Of a stretch of DNA of 64,000 nt, positions 7,687-16,824 are shown one piece after another. The notes beneath the pieces are model-generated. The model saw nothing but the letters and a program-made list of their open reading frames with translations, did not search any database and was not told the DNA's origin. The translations under genes were made by a program, and so were the position numbers. This stretch comes from Nocardia carnea NBRC 14403 (GTDB taxonomy: Bacteria; Actinomycetota; Actinomycetes; Mycobacteriales; Mycobacteriaceae). The stretch lies in NCBI RefSeq assembly GCF_000308515.1, contig NZ_BAFV01000123.1:54281-118280 (forward strand). The letters are read 5' to 3'. How positions within the stretch are numbered: the first letter of the stretch is position 1; each line of letters begins with the position of its first letter.

Positions 7687-9993
7687 ATGACGACGTCGAA
7701 GACGAGCCGAGTGGTGGCAGTGGCCGCCGCCGTCGCACTGTTGGCCGCCGCCTGCGCGAGCGACGAGCACGACGGAGCCGGTTCGTCCACCGCGTGGCGA
7801 CTGCCGGATGCCGAGCGTTACCACCGGGCGGCCACGTATCCCGTGTACCTGAACCGCCCGGACGGGGAAGCTGCCGATACCGAGACGGTCGCGGAGATCT
7901 CGACGGTCACACCGGACGGCAATACCGTCATCTACACCGATGCCACCGCCAAACGCATCGGATTCCTGGATATCCGCAATCCGGCCCGGCCCGCCGGCCT
8001 GGGCACACTCTCCCTGTCCGAGCTGGGACATGCGGACGATCAGCCCACGTCGGTGGTCGCGCACGGCGAGTTCGTGCTGGTGGTGGTCGACACCACCGGT
8101 GGTGATCACGCGAAACCCTCGGGCCGCGTCGATATCGTGCGGGTCGCCGACCGTACTCGCGTGCACAGTATCGATCTCGGTGGGCAACCGGATTCGATCG
8201 CCATCGGCCCGGACGGCGCGTTCGCCGCGATCGCGATGGAGAATCAGCGCGACGAGGAATTCACCCCGGCCGGTGGCGAGGAAGGTGATCTGCCGCAGCC
8301 GCCGACCGGGTTCGTGCAACTGATCGATCTCACCGGTGCGCCGGACGCGTGGACAGCGCGGAAGGTCGATTTCGACACGGCGGCGGCGCGGGCCGCGGGC
8401 CTGGATACCCCCGAAGATCTCGAACCCGAATACGTGAGCATCAACTCCCGCGGCCAGGTCGCGGTGACCCTGCAGGAGAACAACGGTATCGCCGTGATCG
8501 ACGGAACCACGGGCGAGGTGACCGCGATCTTCGATGCCGGATCGGTGGCCGTGGACGGTGTCGATACCGCGGAAGACGGTGTGCTGGACCAGACCGGATC
8601 GGTTCCCGAGGGTCCCCGCGAACCCGACGCGATCGGCTGGATCGGTGACGACCATCTGGCCACCGCCAACGAGGGGGACTGGAAGGGCGGCACCCGCGGC
8701 TGGTCGATCTTCGACGCCGCGACCGGTGCGGTGGTGTGGGACGCCGGTAATTCGTTCGAACAGCTCGCCGTGCAGACCGGCCTGCATACCGAAGGGCGTG
8801 CCGAAGCCAAGGGCCCGGAGCCGGAGGGACTCGCGATCACCGAGGTCGGCGGGCGGCCGGTCGCCTTGGTCGCCACGGAACGCAGCAATTTCGTCGCTGT
8901 GTACGACATCGGCGATGTCACCGCCCCGGAGTTTCTCCAGATCCTGCCGACCACCCCGGGCCCGGAAGGAATCGTGCCCGTCCCGCAGCGAGATCTGCTG
9001 GTAATCGCCTCGGAGAACGATGACGCCGAGGCCCGGGTTCGTGCCGCCGTGAACATCTACGGATTCGGCGACGCCTTCGCGGAAGGTGCGGGAACACCGG
9101 CGTTCCCGTCGATCGTCGCCGCCGAGGCCGACGGCACCCCGATCGGATGGGGTGCGCTGAGCGCGTTGTCCGCCGACCCCGCCGATGCGCACCGGCTGTT
9201 CACCGCAACCGATATCGCCTACGGTCCGGCGCGGATACTCGGTGTGGATATCACGGATTCGCCCGCGGTTATCGACCGTGAGCTGGCGATCACCGAGAAC
9301 GGAGCGCCGGTCGCACTCGATATCGAAGGGTTGTCGGCTCGGCCCGACGGCGGGTTCGTATTGGCTGTCGAGGGGGAAGAGGGCTCCGGAAACGAGCTGG
9401 TCACCGTTGCCGCGGACGGCGGTATCGAGCAACGGGTCGCGTTACCTGCCGATATCGCGGCCGGGCTGGGCGGTCAGGGACTCGAAGGTGTCGCGGTCGA
9501 CGGTGACGCGATCTGGATGGTGTTGCAGCGCGAACTCGAGGGTGATCCGGAGGGGGTCGCCCGGATCGGTCGGTACACACCGGCGAGCGGTGAGTGGGAA
9601 TGGTTCGGCTACCGGCTGGAGAAGACCGACGTCGACGGTGATTGGCTCGGGCTCTCCGAAATCGCTGTGCACGACGGCGGATTGTTGGTGCTCGAACGCG
9701 ATAAGTTGAACGGCCGCGACGCGGCTCTGAAAGCGATCTACCGCGTCGATATCCCGGCCGGCGGCGGTGTGGCAGCGGCCGGCGAAGTCCCGGAGGTGCT
9801 GCCGAAGACGCTGGTGCGTGATTTGCTGCCGGATCTGCAGGCCACCAACGGGTTCGTCCAGGAAAAGGTCGAGGGTCTCACTGTCGGCGGTAACGGGAAT
9901 CTGTACGTGGTCACCGATAACGACGGGCTCGACGACGCCAACGGAGAAACCGTGTTCCTCGATCTCGGACCTGCCGACGCGCTCGGGAATTGA
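7687..9993 (+). CDS. Secreted lipoprotein with phytase-like esterase domain
   Basis: 768-residue exported lipoprotein. Signal peptide with lipobox LLAAAC (Cys23), so probably lipid-anchored at the outer face of the membrane. The body is a repeat-rich beta-propeller-like sequence: blades such as TVIYTDATAKRIGFLDIRNP, GQVAVTLQENNGIAVIDG and EPEGLAITEVGGRPVALVATE. The C-terminal ~250 residues match the esterase-like phytase domain (DIEGLSARPDGGFVLAVE, GLGGQGLEGVAVDGDAIW, LLVLERDKL). A hydrolytic role on phosphate or other esters is inferred from the family, not shown. It is monocistronic, with a strong hairpin downstream. Confidence 0.7.
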   Translation: MTTSKTSRVVAVAAAVALLAAACASDEHDGAGSSTAWRLPDAERYHRAATYPVYLNRPDGEAADTETVAEISTVTPDGNTVIYTDATAKRIGFLDIRNPARPAGLGTLSLSELGHADDQPTSVVAHGEFVLVVVDTTGGDHAKPSGRVDIVRVADRTRVHSIDLGGQPDSIAIGPDGAFAAIAMENQRDEEFTPAGGEEGDLPQPPTGFVQLIDLTGAPDAWTARKVDFDTAAARAAGLDTPEDLEPEYVSINSRGQVAVTLQENNGIAVIDGTTGEVTAIFDAGSVAVDGVDTAEDGVLDQTGSVPEGPREPDAIGWIGDDHLATANEGDWKGGTRGWSIFDAATGAVVWDAGNSFEQLAVQTGLHTEGRAEAKGPEPEGLAITEVGGRPVALVATERSNFVAVYDIGDVTAPEFLQILPTTPGPEGIVPVPQRDLLVIASENDDAEARVRAAVNIYGFGDAFAEGAGTPAFPSIVAAEADGTPIGWGALSALSADPADAHRLFTATDIAYGPARILGVDITDSPAVIDRELAITENGAPVALDIEGLSARPDGGFVLAVEGEEGSGNELVTVAADGGIEQRVALPADIAAGLGGQGLEGVAVDGDAIWMVLQRELEGDPEGVARIGRYTPASGEWEWFGYRLEKTDVDGDWLGLSEIAVHDGGLLVLERDKLNGRDAALKAIYRVDIPAGGGVAAAGEVPEVLPKTLVRDLLPDLQATNGFVQEKVEGLTVGGNGNLYVVTDNDGLDDANGETVFLDLGPADALGN

Positions 9994-10141
9994 TACCGGG
10001 CACCGGATCGGTGGCCACATCGAGATGGGTTGTGCTGTAGCGGGAGTTCTGGGAGGCCAGGGCACGCTGCCGCGGCGACTCCTGCCCGCCCCCTCGATTC
10101 ACTCGAGCGGCCGGCTGCTGTCGACGTGGATTACCGGCTCA

Positions 10142-10176
10142 CGGTGACAGGCGCTGAGTGTTTGCGCCTGTCACCG
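10142..10176. terminator. Strong hairpin between convergent genes
   Basis: Perfect 13-base inverted repeat CGGTGACAGGCGC / GCGCCTGTCACCG with a nine-base loop, between the lipoprotein stop (9993) and the stop of the convergent MpaB-like gene (10228). Serves both sides by position. Confidence 0.7.
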
Positions 10177-10227
10177 GCCGGTCGTGGTCCGACCGGCCGG
10201 ACACGACCCACCACGGTGCAGCCGAGG

Positions 10228-11082
10228 TCAGACAAGGGGTTTGCCCAGCTCGCGGCGCCTTCTCATATCCGCGAGATGCCGGTTCAGGGGGTACAGCCGC
10301 CACTGTTCGGGGCCGGCCGCCGTGACCAACCCGATGGCGCGCAAGACCAGTTCGAAGGCTCGCTGCCGCCGCGGGCCCCAGTCCAGGCCCAGTTCGTCGC
10401 GGAAACGTTGCGGGAGGAATCCGGTGGTGAAGAACCTGTTGACGCGGCGGAAGGCCAGCCGTTCGAACCGGCCGTAGGGTCCCAGATCGACGACTTGGCC
10501 GAGCAGGTAGTTCTTGACCTCGTCGTCGAGGGAGATCTCCGCGCTTTTGCGGTCCCAGTATTCGGCGAACGCGGCGCGGTCGGCGGGCCACATCTCCGGG
10601 CGCATCTGCAGAGTGGTGCCGAAGCGGGCCGATTCACGGTAGAGCTCGTCGGCGTCCTCGTCGTCCGGCGGGCCGAAGAGGTAGGTCACCGAATCGACGA
10701 CGCCCTTGTAGATGCAGGCCGCGACCCATAATTGGAGTTCTGGGTCGAACGCGTTGTACTTCACCGGACTGCCGGGTTGTGAGCGCACCTGGCGGTGGGA
10801 CGTATTGGTTGCGGCGCGATAGGCCTCGCGTTCCTCGTCGGTGCCGAGCATGGCGACGGCGAGGTAGGTCAGCGTGGTGCGCCCGCGTTTGCGCGGGTGG
10901 AGATCGAAACGGCCGCTGTCGACCGTGCTCTCGACCACTCCGCGGCCGACCGGGGCCAGGCTCAGCTGCATGATGACATTCGCCGGACCGCCGAGCAGTG
11001 CGCCCGGGCCGGCCATGTTTCTGCGGCGTGATTCCGCATCGGGTTGCGGTGTGTGCGACTCCGTCGACGCTGGGCGCGGCAT
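10228..11082 (-). CDS. Oxygenase MpaB family protein (DUF2236)
   Basis: 284-residue member of the MpaB/latex-clearing-protein oxygenase superfamily (DUF2236), proteins thought to bind b-type haem. Landmarks: PGALLGGPANVIMQLSLAPVGRGVVES, the histidine segment NTSHRQV, DPELQLWVAACIYKGVVDS, and a C-terminal helical region with LPQRFRDELGLDW. The ATG at 11082 is preceded by AGGGGGTCGAG. It is divergent from the PaaX-type regulator, and a perfect 10-base inverted repeat sits 18 bases upstream of its start, suggesting repression from that site. Substrate unknown. Confidence 0.8.
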   Translation of the reverse strand: MPRPASTESHTPQPDAESRRRNMAGPGALLGGPANVIMQLSLAPVGRGVVESTVDSGRFDLHPRKRGRTTLTYLAVAMLGTDEEREAYRAATNTSHRQVRSQPGSPVKYNAFDPELQLWVAACIYKGVVDSVTYLFGPPDDEDADELYRESARFGTTLQMRPEMWPADRAAFAEYWDRKSAEISLDDEVKNYLLGQVVDLGPYGRFERLAFRRVNRFFTTGFLPQRFRDELGLDWGPRRQRAFELVLRAIGLVTAAGPEQWRLYPLNRHLADMRRRRELGKPLV

Positions 11083-11516
11083 CTCGACCCCCTGAATGAG
11101 TGAGAGAATTGCTATTGAATTCTCTCATAGCTGTGGGGGGTGATTCAACGGCCGCGGCTGCTTTCCACGTCCCACCGCCGATAGCTCGGTCGACTTGGGG
11201 ACGACGGCGCGAAATCCCGGGTCCCGAGCCGCGCTGTTCGCTCCCTGGCTGCGACGTCCGGTCCCTGGCCGGTGCTCACCCAGCTCCGGCCTTCGAACTG
11301 GGCTCACTGACCTTCACGCTGACATGCCGATATCGACCCGACCCTGCCGCCGCGCCGAATCGGCCGGGCCGAGCACGCGCACTGGCGCCGTGAGCTGGAG
11401 GTGATGCGGTGTGTGGCCGGGGAAGTGGTGAGCTGCGGCTCTGGCGCGGCCGGTGAACGTCCGGCGTCGCGGCCGACCGGTACTGGGTTATCGGTGCAGG
11501 TCGATACGATCGGCCC
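11083..11516. other. Divergent promoter region MpaB / PaaX
   Basis: About 430 bases between divergent starts with no convincing gene. It contains the inverted repeat at 11101-11127 near the MpaB side. The rest is ordinary GC-rich sequence in which I see no further element. Confidence 0.5.
11101..11127. promoter_or_regulatory. Perfect inverted repeat, putative operator of the MpaB-like gene
   Basis: TGAGAGAATT, seven-base spacer, AATTCTCTCA: a perfect 10+10 inverted repeat, AT-rich against its surroundings and 18 bases upstream of the MpaB start. Typical spacing and symmetry of a dimeric repressor site. The cognate regulator is not identified; the PaaX-type protein next door is one option. 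Confidence 0.55.
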
Positions 11517-12275
11517 ATGTCTGCGTCTCCTGCCCGGGTCCGGGCGCTCACTGCGCGTTCGGCGATCCTGAGTGTTCTGCTCGGATCGCATCCGGCGCAG
11601 GCACCGGCCGGCTGGATCGTCCGCGTCGGTGCGGGGCTGGGGTTGCAGGAATCCGCGGTACGGGCCGCGCTGACCCGGATGGTCGCCGCCGGTGATCTCG
11701 AACGCGAGGCCGACGCGACCTACCGGCTTTCCGAACGGCTGGCCGAGCGTCAGCGGCGGCAGGACCGGGCGATCTCCCCGGACCTCCGCGCATGGCAGGG
11801 TGGCTGGATCCTCGCGGTCGTGACCGTCGGCGCCACCGATTCCACCGACCGCGCCGCGTTCCGGGAAACCTTGCGGCTGGCCCGGTTCGGGGAACTCCGC
11901 GAAGGCGTCTGGTGCCGCCCGGACAATATCGCCGCCGACCTTCCGGAAGTAGCACGGCAGCGGGTGGACCTGTTCACCGGGCGGCCGGAGGAACCGGCCG
12001 TCGCACTGGCCGGCCGCCTGTTCGCACCGGAGCTGTGGGCCCATCGCGCCCGCGAACTACTCGCGGCTCTCGACGACGCCGAGACCATCGGGGACCGTTT
12101 CGAAGTCGCGGCAGCGGTCGTACGTCATCTCCTGGACGATCCGGTGTTACCGCCGGAACTGCTGCCGGAGGATTGGCCCGGCGCGGTGATCCGTGCGCGC
12201 TACGAAGTGTTCCGCACCGAGTTCCAGGCCTTCGCCGATGGGCTCATGGAAGAGAACCCGGTCAGGCCGCAATGA
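11517..12275 (+). CDS. PaaX family transcriptional regulator
   Basis: 252-residue regulator of the PaaX type. N-terminal winged-helix residues ~10-75 (SAILSVLLGSHP, LGLQESAVRAALTRMVAAGDLEREAD, YRLSERLAERQRRQD) match the PaaX DNA-binding domain, followed by the central domain (GGWILAVVTVGA, RFGELREGVWCRPDN) and the C-terminal PaaX domain ending with PEDWPGAVIRARYEVFRTEF. Family members repress phenylacetate or other CoA-ligand pathways and respond to aryl-CoA; no paa genes are present here. It is divergent from the MpaB-like gene. Confidence 0.85.
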   Translation: MSASPARVRALTARSAILSVLLGSHPAQAPAGWIVRVGAGLGLQESAVRAALTRMVAAGDLEREADATYRLSERLAERQRRQDRAISPDLRAWQGGWILAVVTVGATDSTDRAAFRETLRLARFGELREGVWCRPDNIAADLPEVARQRVDLFTGRPEEPAVALAGRLFAPELWAHRARELLAALDDAETIGDRFEVAAAVVRHLLDDPVLPPELLPEDWPGAVIRARYEVFRTEFQAFADGLMEENPVRPQ

Positions 12276-12621
12276 GATAGGTCTGCGGTGGATCGTTATC
12301 GCCGGTAGTTCTGCTGTCGGCGGGGTTCCTCCGTTGTGGCGGGCGTGCTACCTGATCAGGTCGGCTGATTCGGATCAGCCGACGGCGCCCTCGGGCCGCC
12401 GCGGCAGGTCAGCAAGGGTCGCGGCAGCGAAAACGCGATACGGCGGTGCGTTTCGAATCCGAGGTCATGCGGCCGCGGTGTGTCGCCGCAAAACAGCGGA
12501 TGGTGGTACCAGCCGGAGGCCCGTCCGCCGGCATGCGAAACGGGGTACGACGGGTTGGGCCGGGCACGACGGACTCCGGGCCGTGGGCCCACCGCAGCCC
12601 GAAAATGGCTCGCGCCGAGGC
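12276..12621. other. Intergenic region between convergent genes
   Basis: About 345 bases with no gene I can support. The only clear structure is the hairpin at 12360-12383. Confidence 0.5.
12360..12383. terminator. Tetraloop hairpin between convergent genes
   Basis: GTCGGCTGAT, loop TCGG, ATCAGCCGAC: perfect 10-base stem with a four-base loop between the ends of the PaaX-type gene and the AidB-like dehydrogenase gene. No T tract. Confidence 0.6.
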
Positions 12622-14313
12622 TCAGCCGACCTTCGGTGTCAGCCGTTCGATGATCGCGCCGGTGTCCAGGCCGACCGGCAGGGTGCCGAAGACGTCGCCG
12701 CGGTCGCGCCCGAGGCGGGACCGGGTGAAGCCTTCGGCGACAGCGGGATGCCCGTAGCGGACCAGCAGGGAACCCTGCAGGACCAGCGCCATATCGCCGA
12801 CGATCCGGCGGGCGCGGTGCGGCAGGGTCTCGAGGTCGGTGAACTCGGCTTCCAGCCGGCCGATGGCGCTATCGAGCGCGGAATCGGCGCCGGTGGCCAG
12901 TTTGACCTCGTCGAGGAACGCGGTGAGGGTCGCCGGCTGTTTGGCGAGCGCGCGCAGGACGTCCAGCGCGGCGACATTGCCCGAACCCTCCCATACCGAC
13001 ATCAGCGGTGCCTCCCGGTACAGGCGCGGCATCCGTGACTCCTCGACATAACCGTTGCCGCCCAGGCATTCCAGGGCTTCGGCGGCGTGGATGGGCCCGC
13101 GTTTGCAGACGTAGTACTTGCTCACCGCGAGACTGATACGGCGCAGCAGGTCAGCAGCCTCGTCGCCGGTGGTGGCGCGGTCGGTGAGTTCGGCCAGCCA
13201 CAGGGCGGCCGTGGTCGCGCCCTCGGCTTCGATCGCCAGGTCGGCCAGGACATTGCGCATGAGTGGCTGGTCCACCAGGTTCGCGCCGAACGCGCGGCGA
13301 TGCTGGGCGTGGTGGATCGCTGTGATGGTTCCGGTACGCATGCCGGTGGCCGAGGCGAGGGTGCAGTCGAGGCGGGTCAGGTTGACCATCTCGATGATCG
13401 TGGGCACGCCGCGGCCCTCGTCACCGACCAGCCAGCCGATGGTGTCGTCGTATTCGACCTCACTGCTGGCATTGGAGTGATTGCCCAGCTTGTCCTTCAG
13501 GCGCTGCAGGTGGAAGGGGTTGCGGGTGCCGTCGGGCAGTACGCGGGGCACGAAGAAACAGGACAACCCGCCGGGTGCCTGAGCCAGTGCGAGGAAGAAA
13601 TCCGACATCGGCGCGGAGGTGAACCATTTGTGCCCGGTGATCCGGTAGGTGCCGTCCGGCTGCGGGACCGCGGTGGAGGTGTTGGCCCGGACATCGGAAC
13701 CGCCCTGTTTTTCGGTCATAGACATCCCCGCGATGAGACCGGGTTTGTCGGCGAGCGGGCGCAGAACGGGGTCGTAGTCCCGGCTGGTCAGCAGCGGCTC
13801 GTACCGGGCCGATAGTTCGGTGTTCGCGCGCAGGGCGGGGACGACGGCGTAGGTCATCGAGATCGGGCAGCCGTGCCCCGCGTCGACCTGCGACCACACG
13901 CTCGTCTTCGCCGCCCGCACCAGATGCGGTACAGGCCGGGTATCGGCCCAGGGTGCGCCGTGCAGGCCGAAGCGGACCGCGTGCCGCATCAGTTCGTGAT
14001 AGCTGGGGTCGTAGCGAACCTCGTCGATGCGGTGGCCGTAGCGATCGTGCGTTTGCAGGAGCGGCTGATGTTCCTCGGCGAGATCGCCGAGTTCCTGGGC
14101 GTGGGCGCTACCGGCCAGCCGGCCTATCTCGTGCAGTTCGTCGAGGGCGTGGCCGGCGCCGCCGCGTTCGAGGGCCTCGAGAATGACGGGCACCTCGGCG
14201 GCGTCGTAATCGACCAGCGGGGGGACCTGGTTGGTCACGGTGTGGGTGGGCACGACTTCTCCTTCGCGTACGACGAACCAGGGCGGTGCGGATACGAGCA
14301 CATCGTCGTTCAT
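12622..14313 (-). CDS. AidB-like acyl-CoA dehydrogenase
   Basis: 563-residue FAD-dependent acyl-CoA dehydrogenase of the AidB subgroup. Visible: SMTEKQGGSDVRANTS (flavin/substrate loop), GHKWFTSAPMSDFFLALAQ, RLDCTLASATGMR, and the AidB-typical GGNGYVEESRMPRLYREAPLMSVWEGSGNV. The long N-terminal extension (VPPLVDYD...) and ~560-residue length fit AidB rather than ordinary ~390-residue FadE proteins. I use ATG 14313, since the upstream extension reads into the divergent promoter. Family members act on isovaleryl-type acyl-CoA or bind DNA after alkylation; which applies here is unknown. Divergent from the DUF3159 gene. Confidence 0.85.
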   Translation of the reverse strand: MNDDVLVSAPPWFVVREGEVVPTHTVTNQVPPLVDYDAAEVPVILEALERGGAGHALDELHEIGRLAGSAHAQELGDLAEEHQPLLQTHDRYGHRIDEVRYDPSYHELMRHAVRFGLHGAPWADTRPVPHLVRAAKTSVWSQVDAGHGCPISMTYAVVPALRANTELSARYEPLLTSRDYDPVLRPLADKPGLIAGMSMTEKQGGSDVRANTSTAVPQPDGTYRITGHKWFTSAPMSDFFLALAQAPGGLSCFFVPRVLPDGTRNPFHLQRLKDKLGNHSNASSEVEYDDTIGWLVGDEGRGVPTIIEMVNLTRLDCTLASATGMRTGTITAIHHAQHRRAFGANLVDQPLMRNVLADLAIEAEGATTAALWLAELTDRATTGDEAADLLRRISLAVSKYYVCKRGPIHAAEALECLGGNGYVEESRMPRLYREAPLMSVWEGSGNVAALDVLRALAKQPATLTAFLDEVKLATGADSALDSAIGRLEAEFTDLETLPHRARRIVGDMALVLQGSLLVRYGHPAVAEGFTRSRLGRDRGDVFGTLPVGLDTGAIIERLTPKVG

Positions 14314-14460
14314 TACGATTCTGAAGCGCACGATGGAATTTTGCAATACCCGATCCCTCGACTCGGGGCCGGATACTTCCGGTTGCGGCTTGAGTATGCC
14401 CTTACGGCACAGGTTCCACTGGAGGCATCGCACAGTCCGCACAGTCGGGAGGACGCAACA

Positions 14461-15132
14461 ATGATCGACCACAAAGACCTTCGCGCGGCAGCCGAGCCCA
14501 CGGACCCCGCGGCCGACGCCGACGGGCCTGCCGTGCCGCCGACATTGCTCGACCAGATGGGCGGGCCCATGGGGTTCGTCTACTCGACCGTCCCGGTAGT
14601 CGTCTTCGTCGCAGCGAACGCGGTCCTGCCACTGGCGGCGACGGTCGGTGTTTCGGTCGCGGTCGCGATCGCGCTGACCGGGTTCCGGCTGTGGCGCGGA
14701 GAGCGGTTCTCCTCGGCGCTCGGCGGGCTGCTCGGCCTCGCGGCCGCCGTGGGGATCGTGCTGTGGACCGGGTCGGCGAAGGATTTCTTCGTTATCGGGA
14801 TCTGGGCCGCGCTGGCCGGTTTCGTCGTCGCGTTCGCCTCATTGCTGGTCCGCCGTCCGCTGACCGGTGTCATCTGGAATGCCGTCCACGGCGGTAAGCA
14901 CGCCTGGCGCGACGACAAGGTCGCGCTGCGGACGCACGATATCGCCACCGCGGCCGCGGCACTGGTCTTCGGCGCCCGGTTCGTGGTGAAGGAATGGCTG
15001 TATCTCACCGATTCCACGACCTGGCTCGCCGTCGCGAAGGTCGCCATGGGCACGCCGTTGACCGTCCTGGCCGCGCTCGTCGTCGTCTGGGCGTTCCGGC
15101 GCACCACGAAACGTTTCATCGCACAGCCCTGA
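14461..15132 (+). CDS. DUF3159 integral membrane protein
   Basis: 223-residue actinobacterial membrane protein of the DUF3159 family, function unknown. After an acidic/proline-rich N-terminus (residues 1-35) there are about five to six hydrophobic segments (VYSTVPVVVFVAANAVLPL, VAVAIALTGFRLW, ALGGLLGLAAAVGIVLW, FFVIGIWAALAGFVVAFASLL, LTVLAALVVVWAF) with a conserved-looking loop RRPLTGVIWNAVHGGKHAWR. Start ATG 14461 is backed by GGGAGGACG. It is divergent from the AidB-like gene and ends nine bases before the convergent dhaL. Confidence 0.8.
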   Translation: MIDHKDLRAAAEPTDPAADADGPAVPPTLLDQMGGPMGFVYSTVPVVVFVAANAVLPLAATVGVSVAVAIALTGFRLWRGERFSSALGGLLGLAAAVGIVLWTGSAKDFFVIGIWAALAGFVVAFASLLVRRPLTGVIWNAVHGGKHAWRDDKVALRTHDIATAAAALVFGARFVVKEWLYLTDSTTWLAVAKVAMGTPLTVLAALVVVWAFRRTTKRFIAQP

Positions 15133-15141
15133 TCCCCCCGG

Positions 15142-15816
15142 TCAGGCGGTGTCGAGCCATCCGGTGTCGATATCACCCGATCGGTCGGCACAGGCCGCGG
15201 CGGCGGTTTGCAGGATCAGCGCCGCGGCGGCCGCGCCCGGGTCCAGTACGCCCCGCGCCACCTCGCCCACATAGCTGGCGCGGCCGCGCTTGGCGACCAG
15301 GGATGCGGTACCGGCCGCGCCCTGCACCGCGGCGTCTGCGGTGGCGTCGAGCGCTTCACCGGGATCGCTGCCCGCCGCGACGCGGGCGGCGAGGGTTTCG
15401 GCCGCCGGGGCCAAGGCGTCGACCATCGTCTTGTGTCCGACCTCGGCATTCCCGTACCGCTGCACCGTGGCGAGCCCGGCGCTCAAGCCGCCGGAGAAGT
15501 CCGCCAGGCTGGGCTCCGAATCGCTTGTGCACCGGGCGAGTTCGCGGAAGAACATTCCGAACAGTGGTCCGCTCGTCCCGCCGGTGCCGAGGAAGCCCCG
15601 GGACACCGCGGTGAGCCACGCCCCGTAGGAGACGGGTGGTTCGGTATCGATATTCGTGCGCGCCCGGCGCAGGGCAGCGGCGATATTGGCGCCGAAATCG
15701 CCGTCACCGGCGCGGCGATCCAGATCCGCGAGGGCTTCGGTGCGGTCGAGGAAGGCCGCGAACATCGTGTTCACCCAGCGTTCGCCGAATCCGGCGGGCA
15801 ATGTGGTGTCGTTCAT
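15142..15816 (-). CDS. dhaL: Dihydroxyacetone kinase subunit DhaL
   Basis: 224-residue ADP-binding subunit of dihydroxyacetone kinase. The Mg-nucleotide motif AGDGDFGANI (three aspartates in the DhaL pattern) is near residue 37, followed by GTGGTSGPLFGMFF and the C-terminal GRASYVGEVARGVLDPGAAAAALIL. The start ATG 15816 has AAGGAG eight bases upstream and lies 12 bases after the dhaK stop, so the two are co-transcribed. In PTS-type systems DhaL is rephosphorylated by DhaM. No dhaM is adjacent, so the phosphodonor must be encoded elsewhere or the kinase acts on a related ketose. Confidence 0.85.
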   Translation of the reverse strand: MNDTTLPAGFGERWVNTMFAAFLDRTEALADLDRRAGDGDFGANIAAALRRARTNIDTEPPVSYGAWLTAVSRGFLGTGGTSGPLFGMFFRELARCTSDSEPSLADFSGGLSAGLATVQRYGNAEVGHKTMVDALAPAAETLAARVAAGSDPGEALDATADAAVQGAAGTASLVAKRGRASYVGEVARGVLDPGAAAAALILQTAAAACADRSGDIDTGWLDTA

Positions 15817-15828
15817 GGGCGGGCTCCT

Positions 15829-16824
15829 TCACCAGGTCAGGGCGGGGGTGCGCACGGGCGCGTCCCACAGCGGAAGCAGATCGGCATCGGCGGGCAGCAG
15901 GGTGACCGAGACGCCGACCATATCGAGCGAGGTCACGTAGCTGCCGGCGAGCGAACGGGCGACGGTGATGCCCTGCCCGGAGAGCCGGTGGTGCACGGCA
16001 CGGGCCGCGATCGACAGTTCGATCGGGTAGGCGCCGCCGAGACCGTTCACGATCGCGATCACCGCGGACCCGCGCGTGCAGCCGAGTTCGGTGACCAGCG
16101 GGTCGACCAGCCGTGCGATCAACGCATCCGCGTCGGCGAACGGGATGCGCCCGGTACCGCGTTCGCCGTGGATTCCCACGCCCAGTTCGACTTCGGCGTT
16201 ATCGAGCGTGAACGCGGGACTCGTCTCGCCGGGGTGGGTGCCCGCGCTGAGCGCGAAACTCAGGGTGCGCGCGTTACGTGCGACGCGGCGGCCGAATTCG
16301 GCGACAGCGCGCAGATCCGCGCCTGCTTCCGCGCTCGCCCCGCAGATCTTCTCGACCGCGAGAACGGCCGCGGTGCCGCGGCGGCCCGGCCCGTCCTCGC
16401 TCTGGGTGGCCAGATCGTCGTCCACCAGCACGGTTTCGGTCGCGACCGCGTTATCGTCGCCGGCGAGTTCGCCGGCGATCCGGAAGTTGAGCACATCGCC
16501 GGTGTAGTTCTTCACGATCTGTACGACACCCCGCCCGGAATCGGCCGCGACCGTGCCCTCGTGCACCTGCAGTGCCGTCGGGCTGGCGAAAACCGCACCC
16601 GGTACGGCCACGTCGAGCATGCCGCTGCCGACGAAACCGGCGTGTAGCGGTTCGTGCCCGGACCCACCGCCGGATACGAGTCCGACCTTGTCGCGCGCCG
16701 GCGTGGCCCTGGTGACGAGGCCGCGTTCGCGGTCGTAGGCGATGAGCGTGGGATTGGTGAGGGCGAGCCCTTCCAACGCCTCCTCGGGAGCGTTCTCGGG
16801 CAGGTTGAGAATCTGTCGGCGCAC
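15829..16824 (-). CDS. dhaK: Dihydroxyacetone kinase subunit DhaK
   Basis: 331-residue substrate-binding subunit that holds dihydroxyacetone covalently on a histidine while DhaL transfers phosphate. Signatures: SGGGSGHEPLHAGFVG, VKNYTGDVLNF (catalytic aspartate), and GIHGERGTGRIPF, whose histidine corresponds to the hemiaminal-forming residue. GTG start at 16824 behind GAAGGAG. First gene of a dhaK-dhaL pair. Tetrulose (erythrulose) kinases share this fold, so the exact sugar is not certain. Confidence 0.88.
   Translation of the reverse strand: MRRQILNLPENAPEEALEGLALTNPTLIAYDRERGLVTRATPARDKVGLVSGGGSGHEPLHAGFVGSGMLDVAVPGAVFASPTALQVHEGTVAADSGRGVVQIVKNYTGDVLNFRIAGELAGDDNAVATETVLVDDDLATQSEDGPGRRGTAAVLAVEKICGASAEAGADLRAVAEFGRRVARNARTLSFALSAGTHPGETSPAFTLDNAEVELGVGIHGERGTGRIPFADADALIARLVDPLVTELGCTRGSAVIAIVNGLGGAYPIELSIAARAVHHRLSGQGITVARSLAGSYVTSLDMVGVSVTLLPADADLLPLWDAPVRTPALTW

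Noticed and set aside
7660..9432. 590-codon leftward frame
   Set aside because: Antisense shadow of the phytase-like lipoprotein, which has a signal peptide, lipobox and domain matches.
12351..12360. CCTGATCAGG palindrome considered as an operator
   Set aside because: Lies between two convergent gene ends, immediately beside a terminator hairpin; no promoter to regulate.
15208..16647. 479-codon rightward frame
   Set aside because: Antisense to dhaK/dhaL, whose catalytic motifs are intact.
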